Shown: piece after piece, positions 47,098 through 57,745 of the stretch
Layout of the letters: the number at the start of each line of letters is the position of its first letter
How positions within the stretch are numbered: position 1 is the first letter of the stretch
Origin: Phymorhynchus buccinoides
Lineage: Eukaryota > Mollusca > Gastropoda > Neogastropoda > Raphitomidae
Length of the DNA stretch: 64,000 nucleotides
NCBI GenBank assembly: GCA_017654935.2
Contig: CM065704.1
Coordinates: 28,481,513-28,545,512, forward strand
Reading direction: 5' to 3'
Made by a program: the position numbers and the translations under genes
Notes under the pieces: generated by a model
The model's database searches: none
Told to the model about the DNA's origin: nothing
The model's input: only the letters and a program-made list of their open reading frames with translations

Positions 47098-48292
47098 GTA
47101 AGGACCCCTTTCTGTTTTTTTATCAGTTCGTGTTGAAGCCAAGTTGTTGGCAAGAAAGATTTTCGCTTTTAAACAGAACAAAACTGGGGTCAGACAAAAC
47201 ATAGATGGGTGCTTGCCAAAATGATACTGTCACAAATCAAGGCTTTTTAACGAACGAAGTGTCGTCTATGTACTGAAAATTGGGGGGGGGGGGGGGGGGG
47301 GTATGTGTGTGTATGTGGTCACTGTCTCATTAAACAATTGTCTCAGAAAATACAAATAATCACAACCAAATGTTAGCACGATAATAAAAAATCACATTAT
47401 GGCAGTAGTGACTACTTTTTATTTAAAACTCACAAGAACAAGTTGGTTGGAAATAAGTTTTTATTTTAGCTTCAGGGATTTATTTAAATTCCTGAGTACA
47501 AAAGGTTATGCTATTTCAATTCCTCTAGCCTACAGCCTAGTCATGGTTATGACTTCATAAACAATGGATGTCGCTCTAGGCATAAGAATGACAAGATTGT
47601 GAAGAATAACATTGCACCCTGAGCTAATCAATGTAGGGTTTTCACTCTTGTATTAAACTGTGTATGTGCACGGTCATGTATGTGTGCGTGTGCATGTGCG
47701 CGTACGTATGCGTGTGTGTTTATGCGTGTTAATGCATATGTTACACTAAATTTGTGACATTGCCTGTTTCATTAAATAAGCAACAGCATTGCGTGTTCCA
47801 TGAAACAAGCAAACCTGTTGCCTGGTTTGCCCAGTTTATGAAGTAGCCACTGTAAGATTTGTTATTTAGAAAAGCACTATGAATGAAAAATGTTGTGTTC
47901 ATAAACACACGGTACAGAGATCAAGAATCTGTATGAACAAATGAAAAACCACACCTGCAGATGAGTTTAACATTCTTTTATTCAGACTTAATTTGAACAA
48001 AACATGTTTTATAAATCATGTGGCTCTAGCATACCCCAAAGTAGTATTAGGGTATTTAGTAGAATTGGCTGGTAGGAATGGGGATGACAATACAATGTAG
48101 AAAAGGGTGCTGCTGCTGAATCAAACTTAATCAATACCTGAGTGAATGGAAATCGAAAAACATCGATCTCCATTGTCCATTTAATGAATTGGGCAAAGCA
48201 TTTTGCCCATTACATGAAATAGGCAATTGTACGGACTGGGCGTAACACACGCGTGCTAACATACCGGTGCATGCATTCATTTGTATGTTCAG
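47098..48292. other. Intron 28
   Basis: 1,195 bp. Poly-G (20 nt) at 47282-47301, GT/GC-rich stretch near 47660-47740; the ends resemble intron 32 (51560-51965), showing it belongs to the same duplication. Confidence 0.65.
47282..47301. repeat. Poly-G tract, 20 nt
   Basis: Uninterrupted G run followed by GTATGTGTGT. Confidence 0.85.
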
Positions 48293-48622
48293 AATCAGCC
48301 ACTGCCCAGTCTTACACCTGTGTCAACGGTTGGAGTAAATGGATGAACCAGGATACTCCAGACACTGGAGATGGAGATCTGGAGAAGCTGACAGATCAAC
48401 AGAAACAGCAGTTGTGTCCTGGAGGTCAGCTGGTAGAGATTGACTGTCAGACAACAGAGGGCATTGTTTACTACAGTTCTGGAGAAATCGTCACCTGTGA
48501 CCTGAGCTCTGGACTGGTGTGTAATAATGCTGACAACGCCCCCATACCTTGTTCTGACTACCAGGTCAGGTACAAGTGTCAGTGTCTGGAGACACCTACA
48601 GCTCAACCACCAAGGAATACAG
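48293..48622 (+). CDS. Exon 29: CYS domain without PTS units
   Basis: 330 nt, phase 1-1 (acceptor GTATGTTCAG, donor GTGAGAC). QSATAQSYTCVNGWSKWMNQ, then a full EIVTCDLSSGL-type CYS domain and LETPTAQPPRNTG. It is a cassette member that has lost (or never had) the repeat array. Confidence 0.87.
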
Positions 48623-49449
48623 GTGAGACTTGTGTTATAATGAGCTGGTGATTTATTTGTGGTGGGAACTCGTGTTAAGTCCAAATGTGCTTTTCTTTTG
48701 CAAACTCAGATTGAACTCAATGTACTTTCTATTTATGGGATGGACATGAACATTTTGTTGGTGACAACAATTGCTTATTTCTTTCATATTGCCGTGTGTT
48801 GATATAAACCTTTTGACGTCGAAGTATGAGTGCATAATTTTTTCGTACCTCGATCATTCATGTGTCTTGCATATTTGAACTTCTGTTCAGTTTTTAAATA
48901 ATGATTAATTGCAAACTAATAGGTGTTCAAATGAACAACACATTATTCACATTGCCGGTTAATCTTTCTGAATTATTTTGATCATATTTACATATATTTG
49001 TGTAACGCTTACTTAATTTCTATGTTTGAAAGTCATAGTTATCCCATAGTTATGCAGAAAAGGGAAACATACGCATGCCAACCGTTGACTACATATTCCT
49101 TTGTGTTTGTTTATTCTGTTGACAGTCACAATCTTCTAACGTTCTTGCAGACATGTGTCTAATGTTTAGCACGCTGAAACTTCTACTTTTCAGCGACGAG
49201 TGAATTTCTAAGCATCGTTGACTTTTGTATGCATTTCAGTTGATATGAAGGTTGGAAACGGTAGCACAAATCAACAGTCCCAGTGTCAATTAGAAATCAG
49301 ATATTTCTCTGACTTGCATTGCTAATTTCCATGCAAAGTTCTGTAGATTTGACTATTTCATATATCAAGGAGTTTTGTGTATGCAAAATGCAGCCATGTG
49401 ATAATCAATAAATCCAGAATAGTCAAAGGAAATTCAAACCACATTTCAG
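48623..49449. other. Intron 29 (type 2)
   Basis: 827 bp, homologous to 45281-46107 throughout. No additional element. Confidence 0.75.
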
Positions 49450-50334
49450 GTAAAAACCCTACTGCCTACCCACCATGGTACACTGGTGAGACACCCACTG
49501 CCTACCCACCATGGTACACTGGTGAAACACCCACTGCCTACCCACCATGGTACACTGGAGAAACACCCACTGCCCAGCCTTACACCTGTGTCAACGGTTG
49601 GAGTAAATGGATGAACCAGGATACTCCAGACACTGGAGATGGAGATCTGGAGAAGCTGACAGATCAACAGAAACAGCAGTTGTGTCCTGGAGGTCAGCTG
49701 GTAGAGATTGACTGTCAGACAACAGAGGGCATTGTTTACTACAGTTCTGGAGAAATCGTCACCTGTGACCTGAGCTCTGGACTGGTGTGTAATAATGCTG
49801 ACAACGCCCCCATACCTTGTTCTGACTATCAGGTCAGGTACAAGTGTCAGTGTCTGGAAACATCTATGACTCGTACACCATTGTACTCTACTAAAAGAAC
49901 AAGTGAAACATTCACTGCTCATCCCCCAGATTGGGGTATGACATTTGAAACGCCCACTCCTTACCCAGCATGGTACACTGGAGAGAAACCAACTGCCCGT
50001 CCATTCGGCACTGGCAGAACCCCCTATCCAGCAAGCCATCCTAGCCCAGGCACCAAGACATGTTCGAAGAGCTTCTGGACGTCCTGGATCAACAAAGACC
50101 TTCCCAGCTCTGGCGATGGTGACCACGAATTGCTGACAGACGGAGAGAAGGCGGCAATGTGCGTTGGGGGCCAGATGACGGACATCCAGTGTATGACCTC
50201 AGAAGACATACCAGCCTACAGCAGCGGGGAGATTCTCACCTGCGACCTGAACTCAGGTCTGGTCTGCAACAACGTGGACAACTTCCCCATCCCCTGCTCG
50301 GATTACAAGATCAGATACTTCTGCCAGTGTAACG
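49450..50334 (+). CDS. Exon 30: 3 repeats - CYS - degenerate linker - CYS
   Basis: 885 nt, phase 1-1 (acceptor ACATTTCAG, donor GTGAGTG). KNPTAYPPWYTG plus two ETP units, CYS domain of the cassette type, then a linker with decayed units (FETPTPYPAWYTGEKPTARP), and a second CYS domain (CSKSFWTSWINKDLPSSGDG, MCVGGQMTDIQC, EILTCDLNSGLVC, DYKIRYFCQC). The second domain has GC-rich codons like exons 35-40, so this exon joins the two codon-use classes. Confidence 0.9.
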
Positions 50335-50710
50335 GTGAGTGTAACGGTTTGGGGGGTTTTCCTTTCTCTTATGCTTTCTATGTGTTGTCTGTGTGCTGTT
50401 GAGTTGGTGGAGTGGAGAACGGGAAGGTGATATCATTCACATTATTTTCCATACACAATGTTCCGTAAAGTTGCGCACATGTATGCAGACAGACTGACTA
50501 TCAAAGACCGCACTGGTGTGGGTCATTTCCTTCTTTTGAACACGCGCTTGCGAACAAAAGTGTGAGCAGTCATTAAGTCTTTGTTCTTGTTGATGTTCTC
50601 CCTAGCGTGTGTTCTGTCTTGTTGGACAAAATGAACGTTTTTATGTCTGTGTATGCCTTTAACTGTGCTTCACTGATGTTATCGAGGGTTTGGTCTATTT
50701 TCAACCGTAG
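50335..50710. other. Intron 30
   Basis: 376 bp; from 50535 homologous to 46141-46317. Nothing else seen. Confidence 0.7.
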
Positions 50711-50898
50711 AAGTGCCCACCGTAGCCCCTACCTCGGTCTCCCACGTGCCCAAGCAGCCAATAGCCGTGCGGTGCGCGTGGTCCCCCTGGCTGAACGCTG
50801 ACAAGCCTGACTCCACACAGCAAGACCTGGGAGACCTGGAGACCATCGAAGTGCTGAAGAACACCTATGGCCTATGCTCCACCATCATGGACATTGAG
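50711..50898 (+). CDS. Exon 31: subtype B CYS domain, first half (paralog of exon 27)
   Basis: 188 nt, phases 1 to 0. Differs from exon 27 in TSVSHVPKQP (Val for Ile) and silent changes. Confidence 0.83.
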
Positions 50899-51336
50899 GT
50901 AGGAATTCATAAGAGAAGAAATTATTTTGGAACTTCACGGCCATTTTCAACCCTAAAAGACTAACACGACGAAATAAGGCTTTACGCCCTCTTCGGCCTT
51001 TTGGCCATGTGGGGCAAAAGACTGACAGCTAGGCAGAGGCCAATAGCTTTTATCTTTGTTCTTAAGTTTGAGTTTTATACACTTTCATCGATTGTAGATT
51101 CATCATCTACATTTAAAGCGCAACTTTGTTTACTGATAATTTCAGTCTTTTAGGTTTAGGCTAATAGCTTTTGTTCAGAACTATGAGTTGTATGCATGTA
51201 TGTATGGGAAATGCGTGCATTCCCAAGTCGTACTGTTCACGTGTTGTTGGGGTTTTTCTTTTATATCGTCTCGAGGTATGGTTGCTTTCATTTGCCTTTG
51301 TAATGAAATGAATAAGTCAATTATTGCGTTGGGCAG
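50899..51336. other. Intron 31 with small insertion
   Basis: 438 bp, paralogous to intron 27 but with a ~50-bp insert at 50966-51012. Confidence 0.75.
50966..51012 (-). mobile_element. Tiny retroposon-tail insertion absent from the paralogous intron
   Basis: ACGACGAAATAAGGCTTTACGC ... TTGGCCATGTGGGGC is flanked by AAAAGACTAACA and AAAAGACTGACA, likely target duplication. Intron 27 has one AGGCTAACAGC copy at the empty site. Confidence 0.55.
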
Positions 51337-51559
51337 TGTCGCGTAGCGGGTACCGGTCAATCATTGACCAGTGCAGGTCAGAGCCGGGTGACCTGTGATG
51401 TCCTCAATGGACTGCGCTGCTACAACCAGCAGCAGGCAGGTCCGTCCTCCTGCCTGGACTACGAGGTGCGCGTGCTGTGCTGGTCCCCCACGTGCCAGGG
51501 ACGCCCTCCCAGCCTGCACACCACCCTGGCTCCCCACCTTCCTCAGGAAAAGACAACGC
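51337..51559 (+). CDS. Exon 32: subtype B CYS domain, second half (paralog of exon 28)
   Basis: 223 nt, phases 0 to 1 (acceptor GTTGGGCAG, donor GTAAGGA). Same protein as exon 28; changes are silent (GTAGCG for GTGGCT, AAT for AAC). Confidence 0.83.
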
Positions 51560-51721
51560 GTAAGGACCACTTTCTGTTTTTTGGTGTGTTTTTTATCAGT
51601 TCGTGTTGAAACCGAGTTGTTGGCAAGGAAGATTTTCTCCATCAAAAGAACGAAACTGGGGTCAAACAAATCATGCTGGCCAGAAAGATACTGTCGCAAA
51701 GCAACAGTTTTATTCAAAATG

Positions 51722-51727
<6 letters not shown>

Positions 51728-51790
<63 letters not shown>
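51728..51790. repeat. (GT)n array
   Basis: About 30 GT units, decaying into TATGTGTG. Confidence 0.9.
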
Positions 51791-51795
<5 letters not shown>

Positions 51796-51968
51796 TATGT
51801 GTGTCTGTGTATCTGCGCACGCGTGCATGTGTGTATGTGTGCTTGTGCATATGTTACGCGTAATCTGTGCAGTACGTAATCTGCGCAAGAAGAACACAGA
51901 TTACGCGTAACACATTTATACTTGCATGCTAATATAACGGTGCCTGTGTTCGTCTGTGTGTTCAGAAT

Positions 51969-52143
51969 TATTTTTTAATTATTGAACACTTTTTTTTACA
52001 TTTTACAAGATAAGCACAATACAAACAAAAAACACATACACATGCACACACAGAATATAGTGATTGTTTTGAAAGCACCATTAGAGACAATAATCACCAA
52101 ACACCACTCAATGGACATAAGGACAATAGCAATAAGAACAATG

Positions 52144-52194
<51 letters not shown>

Positions 52195-52277
52195 GAAGGC
52201 GACTGTAGTATGATGAATATCAACAACCACAGTAATAATAATGGTAGCAACAACAATGATGACGATGACAATAACAA
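51969..52277. mobile_element. Retroposon-like insertion at a splice acceptor
   Basis: Flanked by perfect 14-bp direct repeats TGTGTGTTCAGAAT (51955-51968 and 52278-52291). The insert starts TATTTTTTAATTATTGAAC and ends in an (AAT)n/A-rich tail (52148-52277). TSD plus A-rich tail indicate retroposition. Confidence 0.7.
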
Positions 52278-52288
52278 TGTGTGTTCAG

Positions 52289-52533
52289 AATCGTGCTTGA
52301 TGGGGGAGAGCTGGGACAGCTGCGCCTTCACGTGCGATGAACTGTGCGACTACACAGCGCGGTCGTCGGGGCTGTGTGGCGGTTCCTCCACCCCGGGTGG
52401 ATGTGTGCCTGGGTGCAAACCCATCGGGGTGCACGGCACGGCGTGCAGGGCTGGCGAAAAACGACTGGACGCCAATACCTGCGTTCCCCAGGCCATGTGC
52501 CCCTGTCTGAAACCTGACGGCTCCAAAGCTATG
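52289..52533 (+). CDS. Exon 33: TIL-like cysteine-rich domain
   Basis: 245 nt, phase 1 in, phase 0 out (acceptor GTGTTCAG, donor GTAGGCA). QSCLMGESWDSCAFTCDELC, GGCVPGCKPIGVHGTACRAG, NTCVPQAMCPCLKPDG. Cysteine order C-x(8)-C-x(3)-C...GC-P-GC...C-V-x(4)-C-x-C fits the trypsin-inhibitor-like fold found between VWD modules of mucins, VWF, hemocytin and SCO-spondin. Start of the exon was chosen at the downstream of two duplicated acceptors; the upstream one leads to an in-frame stop. Confidence 0.8.
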
Positions 52534-52588
52534 GTAGGCAGCTTTTCGTGGTTTTTTGGTCTTTTGTTGTTGTTTTGTTTTGTTCATT

Positions 52589-52636
52589 GTGTGTGTGTGT
52601 GCGTGTGTGCGTGTGCGTGTGTGTGTGTGTGCGCGC

Positions 52637-52698
<62 letters not shown>

Positions 52699-52702
52699 GT
52701 AC

Positions 52703-52733
<31 letters not shown>

Positions 52734-52770
52734 CGCGCTCTCGCTTGCGCGTGTGTGTTTGTATTTGTGT
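52589..52770. repeat. (GT)n with (GC)n core, alternating purine-pyrimidine
   Basis: GT array with a GCGCGCGCGCGCGCGCGCG segment at 52631-52651; Z-DNA-prone by composition. Confidence 0.88.
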
Positions 52771-53049
52771 TGTTGTTTGCTATGGCAAGCAGCTAACCCA
52801 TTTTGCCGGATTCAGTGACTGTTGAATAATTTCGGACTGATCTCTTTTAAATCTTTACAAATATGTATGACTCAAAATGGTATGGTCATCTGTAGGTCTA
52901 TCATGCACTGGATAAAATATTTGCATATTAATTCGCCTAATTCTACATGATCAGATCATATATATTATGTTTTATACAAAACCACATTATTTCAGCGTAC
53001 GAAAAAAATCGCCTCCTAACTCACTTATTCACATAGCGATGTTTTTCTT

Positions 53050-53485
53050 TGTTGATCGCTCATGCAGTCTCACATGAGTGCATATGCGTCATGCTGCCGT
53101 TATGCGCCTAACTAAGAACCAGTTAGGCCAAGCATGTCTGTCTTGAGCTTAAGAATTCTTTTCTAAGTGTTTCTAGAAAGACAAAAGGCAGGAGAATGGA
53201 CCAGGGACGGTATTCATGTCGAGATAGCATGAGACTTAGCATGATGCTAACTTAGAAGCTCTTCCAAAAGTCCTATTAAATCCTATAGGACATTGGAAGA
53301 GCTTCTAAGTTAGCATCATGCTAAGTCTCATGCTATCTCGACATGAATACCGTCCCTGTACGACAGAAAGATAGTAGATAAAAGTAAGCAGAGTCAAAGG
53401 AAGTTTCAAGCACTGAACTCTAGAAGGTTGGGGCGGGTTGGAACTATTTGTACGAAAGCTCCCCCAGTATACCCACGGGGGTTTC
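53050..53485 (+). mobile_element. SINE-like repeat family R1, copy 4, interrupted
   Basis: GATCGCTCATGCAGTCTCAC, GTCATGCTGCCGTTATGCGCCT, then GCAGGAGAATGGAC is split by the MITE at 53202-53358 and continues with GACAGAAAGATAGTAGATAA. Confidence 0.55.
53202..53358. mobile_element. Near-perfect 157-bp palindromic MITE nested in SINE-like element
   Basis: CAGGGACGGTATTCATGTCG ... GCTCTTCCAA, short AGTCCTATTAAATCCTATAGGAC centre, then the full complement ending CCGTCCCTG. Confidence 0.78.
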
Positions 53486-53568
53486 ACACAGAGATAAAAT
53501 CAAGCGATTCTTTGACAAGGTTCTTTGTAGAAGGCACCTACACTGAGCTTTTTTCCTTTGTTCTCCAG

Positions 53569-53962
53569 CCTTTCGAGACCTGGAAGAACCCGGACGACTC
53601 GTGCTCCGACTGCAGCTGCCAGAATGGGGCAGCTCTGTGCACCGCCCACGACCCCTCCTGCTCCTCCTCCTCCACAGCTACACCCACCAACAACCACCCT
53701 GAGCAGCCGTGCGGGTGGAGTCGGTGGATGAACACCGACAGTCCAGGCACGGGCAGCGGGGATGTGGAGAGTCTGGCGGTCCTGCACTCTGATTTCCACT
53801 TCTGCGACAGCCCCCTCATGGCCGAGTGTCGTGACGTGGCTACCCGACTTCCGGCCCCCGTTTCCGTCACCTGTGACGTCACTAAGGGTCTGACGTGTCT
53901 GAATGCGGATCACGGCGGAAAGTGCGCCGATTACGAAATCCGTGTCTACTGTCCTTGTGCCA
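53569..53962 (+). CDS. Exon 34: VWC-like segment and subtype B CYS domain
   Basis: 394 nt, phase 0 in, phase 1 out (acceptor TTCTCCAG, donor GTAAGTT). FETWKNPDDSCSDCSCQNGA, ALCTAHDPSC resembles the start of a VWC domain (C-x(2)-C-x-C-x-NG). After a Ser/Thr linker comes CGWSRWMNTDSPGTGSGDVE, FCDSPLMAECRD, VTCDVTKGLTC, CADYEIRVYCPC, a CYS domain of subtype B. It follows the TIL exon in phase 0, as TIL-VWC pairs do in VWF-type proteins. Confidence 0.82.
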
Positions 53963-54339
53963 GTAAGTTTGTAGTTGATACCCGTTTGAATGTGTATGCT
54001 TAGAATCAAAACGTACCATCTCCAAATAGACATTATGGAACATATGGCTAAAACTAATAACGTGTATTAATAAAGGACAAGAAATATATATAGCATAATC
54101 CCCATGTTATATTATTTCAGTCTTTTCTTTAATACGAGTTATTGGTTTTCGAAATAAGTTCAATAATAAATCAATGGACTATCTGGAGATAATCCGTTTT
54201 GACTCTAAAGCGTCGCTGATAGTATATTTAAATCTGTCTAAATCTTCGTGTTTATATGTCCATGTTGTACACTGATACATCCCCTTGTAGTAAAGACAAT
54301 AAGCCAGTCGTGGATCGAATCGTAAATCGCCATCCTCCT

Positions 54340-54510
54340 TCAAAAGGATTGAACGAATGCTCTGTTAAAAAAAAAAGATCCCAAATGATATGTTGTTGCT
54401 TCAAAAGGATTGAAAGAATGTTCCGTTTTTTTGTTTTTTAAAGATCCCAAACGATGTTTGTTGCTTCAAAAGGATTGAAAGAATGTTCCGTTTAAAAAAA
54501 AAGATCCGAA
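54340..54510. repeat. Tandem repeat, ~65-bp unit, three copies
   Basis: CTTCAAAAGGATTGAAAGAATG, TTCCGTTT, A-run, AAGATCCCAAA.GAT repeated. Confidence 0.75.
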
Positions 54511-54776
54511 ATGCTTTGTTTGTTGTTATTGTTGTTGTTTTTTTACCATCATTGCCATTAGTTCGTAAGTGGGGACATGAGTGGTGGGAGAGCGGTTGGC
54601 TGGTTTTAATTGTCGCCAAATGACCAAATAAATGTGTCGCTGGTACGTAATTCGTATATTGATAGGTGGGCCACAAAATATCGAGTTTAGTCTTATAATA
54701 GAGTCTAGTAGATTCAAAGGTTTGAATGAATTGAATGAAGTTTTGTTTTACTATTTGAATTATTGAACCATTTGCC

Positions 54777-54779
<3 letters not shown>

Positions 54780-54864
<85 letters not shown>
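54780..54864. repeat. (CT)n array
   Basis: About 42 CT units, ending 70 bp before the exon 35 acceptor. Confidence 0.9.
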
Positions 54865-54867
<3 letters not shown>

Positions 54868-54934
54868 CCTTTTCCGAGGAAACTGCTTTAGTTTTGCCCT
54901 TGGCATTATCCACTCTCTTTGTGTCCTTCCTCAG

Positions 54935-55249
54935 CTACCCCTACCCTTACCCAGACCACCGGAGCCAGCAGTGCCCGTTGCGTGGGCGGCTGGTCTGACT
55001 GGATCAACAACGACACCCCGGACACCGGCGATGGTGACGTGGAGAAGATGACGTCATCGCAGCTGACGTCATTCTGCCCTGGCGGCGTGATCCGGGAGGT
55101 GGACTGTCAGACGGTGAACGGCATCCCGTACTACAGCAGCGGGGAGATCCTCACCTGCAGCACAGAGGGCGGCCTTCAGTGCAGCAACGCTGACAACTTC
55201 CCCATCCCCTGCAGCGACTACAGGATCAAGTACCTCTGCCAATGTCCAT
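54935..55249 (+). CDS. Exon 35: CYS domain (GC-rich class, CVGGWSDW)
   Basis: 315 nt, phase 1-1 (acceptor TTCCTCAG, donor GTAGGTT). Short Thr linker (TPTLTQTTGASSA), then CVGGWSDWINNDTPDTGDGD, FCPGGVIREVDC, GIPYYSSGEILTCSTEGGLQ, DYRIKYLCQC. Eight cysteines, no PTS array. First of six single-exon CYS domains. Confidence 0.88.
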
Positions 55250-57025
55250 GTAGGTTGCTCTCTTATTGATTGTCCCTTTTCTTCTCTTCGTCTTTTACAT
55301 TTTCAAGATGTATCTTTTATATGAAGATGAAAACAATGACTGCAGTACCTTTTGGAGCAACGTAAGAAGGGTGGGTAGAGAAAACAAGGTACCTGTGAAA
55401 GGGAAAACTTCAACGTTTCGTTCCTTAAGCACTTAGTCATGAAGTGAAGACAGCAAACAAAGTTGACAGGTAGTTGATTTTTGTCTTGTGAGCATAGTTC
55501 AAAATCAGTATCTTTTATATGGGATGAGTGCAGTGCTAATTCGTTCTTTCGTTTCTCGCAGTGCCAACTTTTTAAAGCGTATCTGATTCAGACCTGATTC
55601 AAATAGTTGGTCAAGGTTCAAATCAAATTTGTATTCTTACATGTGTTCGTTATTTCCCCATTTCACTGTATGCCATTCTGTCACAGTCGCAAAATAGAGA
55701 ATCAGGGTTGGATTAGATTTTACAACTCTGTTCATCTCTGTTGGAACTTTTAGTTGGACTCTAAGTCAGAGTTACATTCCTACGGGGCCCTTTTCTGGTT
55801 AGTTTTTTTTTCCAGTCAAAATCTTACTCTACCTTTGATGACGTCCAGATCATGTCATTGTTTGCTAATGGAAATGAAACGAAACCAATCAATTGCTGCA
55901 ATAGACATGCTTCAGTTGCTTTTCACTCTTCCTATATGTATGACGATATTCGAGGGCTGCCTGCCAGAACAGTCTATCTCAAAAGGATTAAGAACACAGA
56001 CTGTTCCGGCACAAAACTTTTTGTTCATGTACAGCATGGCGTCCAAACATTGAGCGAATACACGTCGGTTAGTTTTGAAAGTTAAGTTTTATTTTGCTAC
56101 TGAAAGTACAAAAATGTACAAGGCCTTAGGTGACCTAATCTGGTTGATAATTATTAATTCACTATGAAAGGTTATTGTGTTTTATTTCTAATTTAAAAAA
56201 CTTACCTTATAATTATTAATTCACTATGAAAGGTTGTTGTGTTTTATTTCTAATTTTTAAAAAACCTTACCTTATATTTATAAGGAGTTGCATTGCTTGT
56301 GGGAGACTCTTCTAAATATGGATTGTAATATATTTTGAAATTTACAACACATAACCTTTTGTCATTTTGTCATTTTCTATGTCTTGTTTAGTTTTATCCC
56401 GTGCCTTTGAACAACAAAGCATTAGGGTTTTCCCTAATATTTCTATTTAGATATATAAAACAAAGCTGACAACGGTCACAGGGAAAAATTGTTGAACGGT
56501 CACGATGGGAAAAGTATTGCATTTTACTGTTAATTTCCCTCACATTCCATCTCTCAAGTGGGTAATCAACTGCATTATAATACTAGGCTCCCACATTGGA
56601 AAAGAAAGTATATTAAGCAGTTTCCCAGCGCGAAGAAAGTCGAGGGCGAGCCTGATTGAGGGGAGGGACTTCTTCTCTGAGTAGGGGCTTCTTGGATGAG
56701 TTGTATGGACAAAATGTCACATGTTTTGTTTTTTGTAATATGGTATAGGTATATTTGTCTTATATATCTACTTGTCGTTTTTCATAGTATAGACATCACT
56801 CTGTTTCGATGTTCGATTGTTTAACTATGTGTGTGCTTTGTTTTATATTTCTGTGCCCCATGTGGGTATGAAATAAAACATTTGCCTTGCCTTGCCTTGC
56901 CTTGCCTTGCCTGAAGACACTTTGTTGTCCAGCTCACCCTCTCGACTTTCTTTGCTCTGGGAAACTGCTTTATAATACTTTTTCCTATCCAATGCACACG
57001 CCCTATTAATGTTGTCCTTTTTCAG
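55250..57025. other. Intron 35
   Basis: 1,776 bp: a ~60-bp duplication at 56155-56275 (ATAATTATTAATTCACTATG) and a retroposon tail with (TTGCC)n at 56853-56911. Otherwise nothing recognised. Confidence 0.6.
56853..56911 (+). mobile_element. Retroposon tail with (TTGCC)n
   Basis: GTGCCCCATGTGGGTATGAAATAAAACAT then five TTGCC units, same layout as 26110-26160. Confidence 0.4.
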
Positions 57026-57349
57026 CTGCGCCCACTTCCACCCCCACCCTCCCAACGGAGACAACCAGCAGTGCGCAGTGCGTGGGCGGCTGGTCCGACT
57101 GGATCAACGAGGACACCCCGGACACCGGCGATGGTGACGTGGAGAAGATGACGTCATCGCAGCTGGAGTCCTTCTGCCCTGGCGGCGTGATCCGGGAGGT
57201 GGACTGTCAGACGGTGGACGGCATCCCGTACTACAGCAGCGGGGAGATCCTCACCTGCAGCACAGAGGGCGGCCTTCAGTGCAGCAACGCTGACAACTTC
57301 CCCATCCCCTGCAGCGACTACAGGATCAAGTACCTCTGCCAATGTCCCG
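57026..57349 (+). CDS. Exon 36: CYS domain (CVGGWSDW)
   Basis: 324 nt, phase 1-1 (acceptor TTTTTCAG, donor GTAAGCT). Linker APTSTPTLPTETTSS, then a domain nearly identical to exon 35 (WINEDTPDTGDGD, LESFCPGGVIREVDC). Confidence 0.88.
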
Positions 57350-57745
57350 GTAAGCTGCCTTTATATAATGTGGTTAGCTGATTTTAGATTTTGTTTCTTG
57401 CCCTGTCCACTGTTAGTAACTGACATTGTTTAACTGTATTAGGACTCATCGTCAGACAAAAGTCCCACTAGTTTCCCTTTAAAATGTATATTTTCTTTCT
57501 CACTACGGTTCGGATGGATGGTGTAGGTAGCTGTGATAGATATGTATACATTTTGTAGTTGAAAAAAATGGCCAATTTTGACGAAGGTGTCCTGATGAAG
57601 ATAATAGCATCAAAAATGTGTGTTATTATTGATGCGTCTTTGTCCTAGTGTCTAGTTTATCTCCGTCCGTGTTCATTCTCATATACGTGTCCACGCAGGC
57701 ATGTGTGGTTGAAATGTCTGTTCTTTATTATTTTCCTTTTAACAG
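57350..57745. other. Intron 36
   Basis: 396 bp, nothing recognised. Confidence 0.6.

Larger units (their letters stand above)
51560..52288. other. Intron 32 with GT array and retroposon insertion
   Basis: 729 bp: (GT)n at 51728-51790, an inverted CGTAATCTGTGC/ATTACGCG motif at 51855-51910, and an insertion at 51969-52277 flanked by 14-bp repeats that include the splice acceptor. Confidence 0.7.
52534..53568. other. Intron 33
   Basis: 1,035 bp: GT/GC alternating tract 52589-52770, SINE-like copy 53050-53485 interrupted by a palindromic MITE at 53202-53358. Confidence 0.65.
53963..54934. other. Intron 34
   Basis: 972 bp: ~65-bp tandem repeat (x3) at 54340-54510 with CTTCAAAAGGATTGAA.GAATG, and a (CT)n array at 54780-54864. 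Confidence 0.7.
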
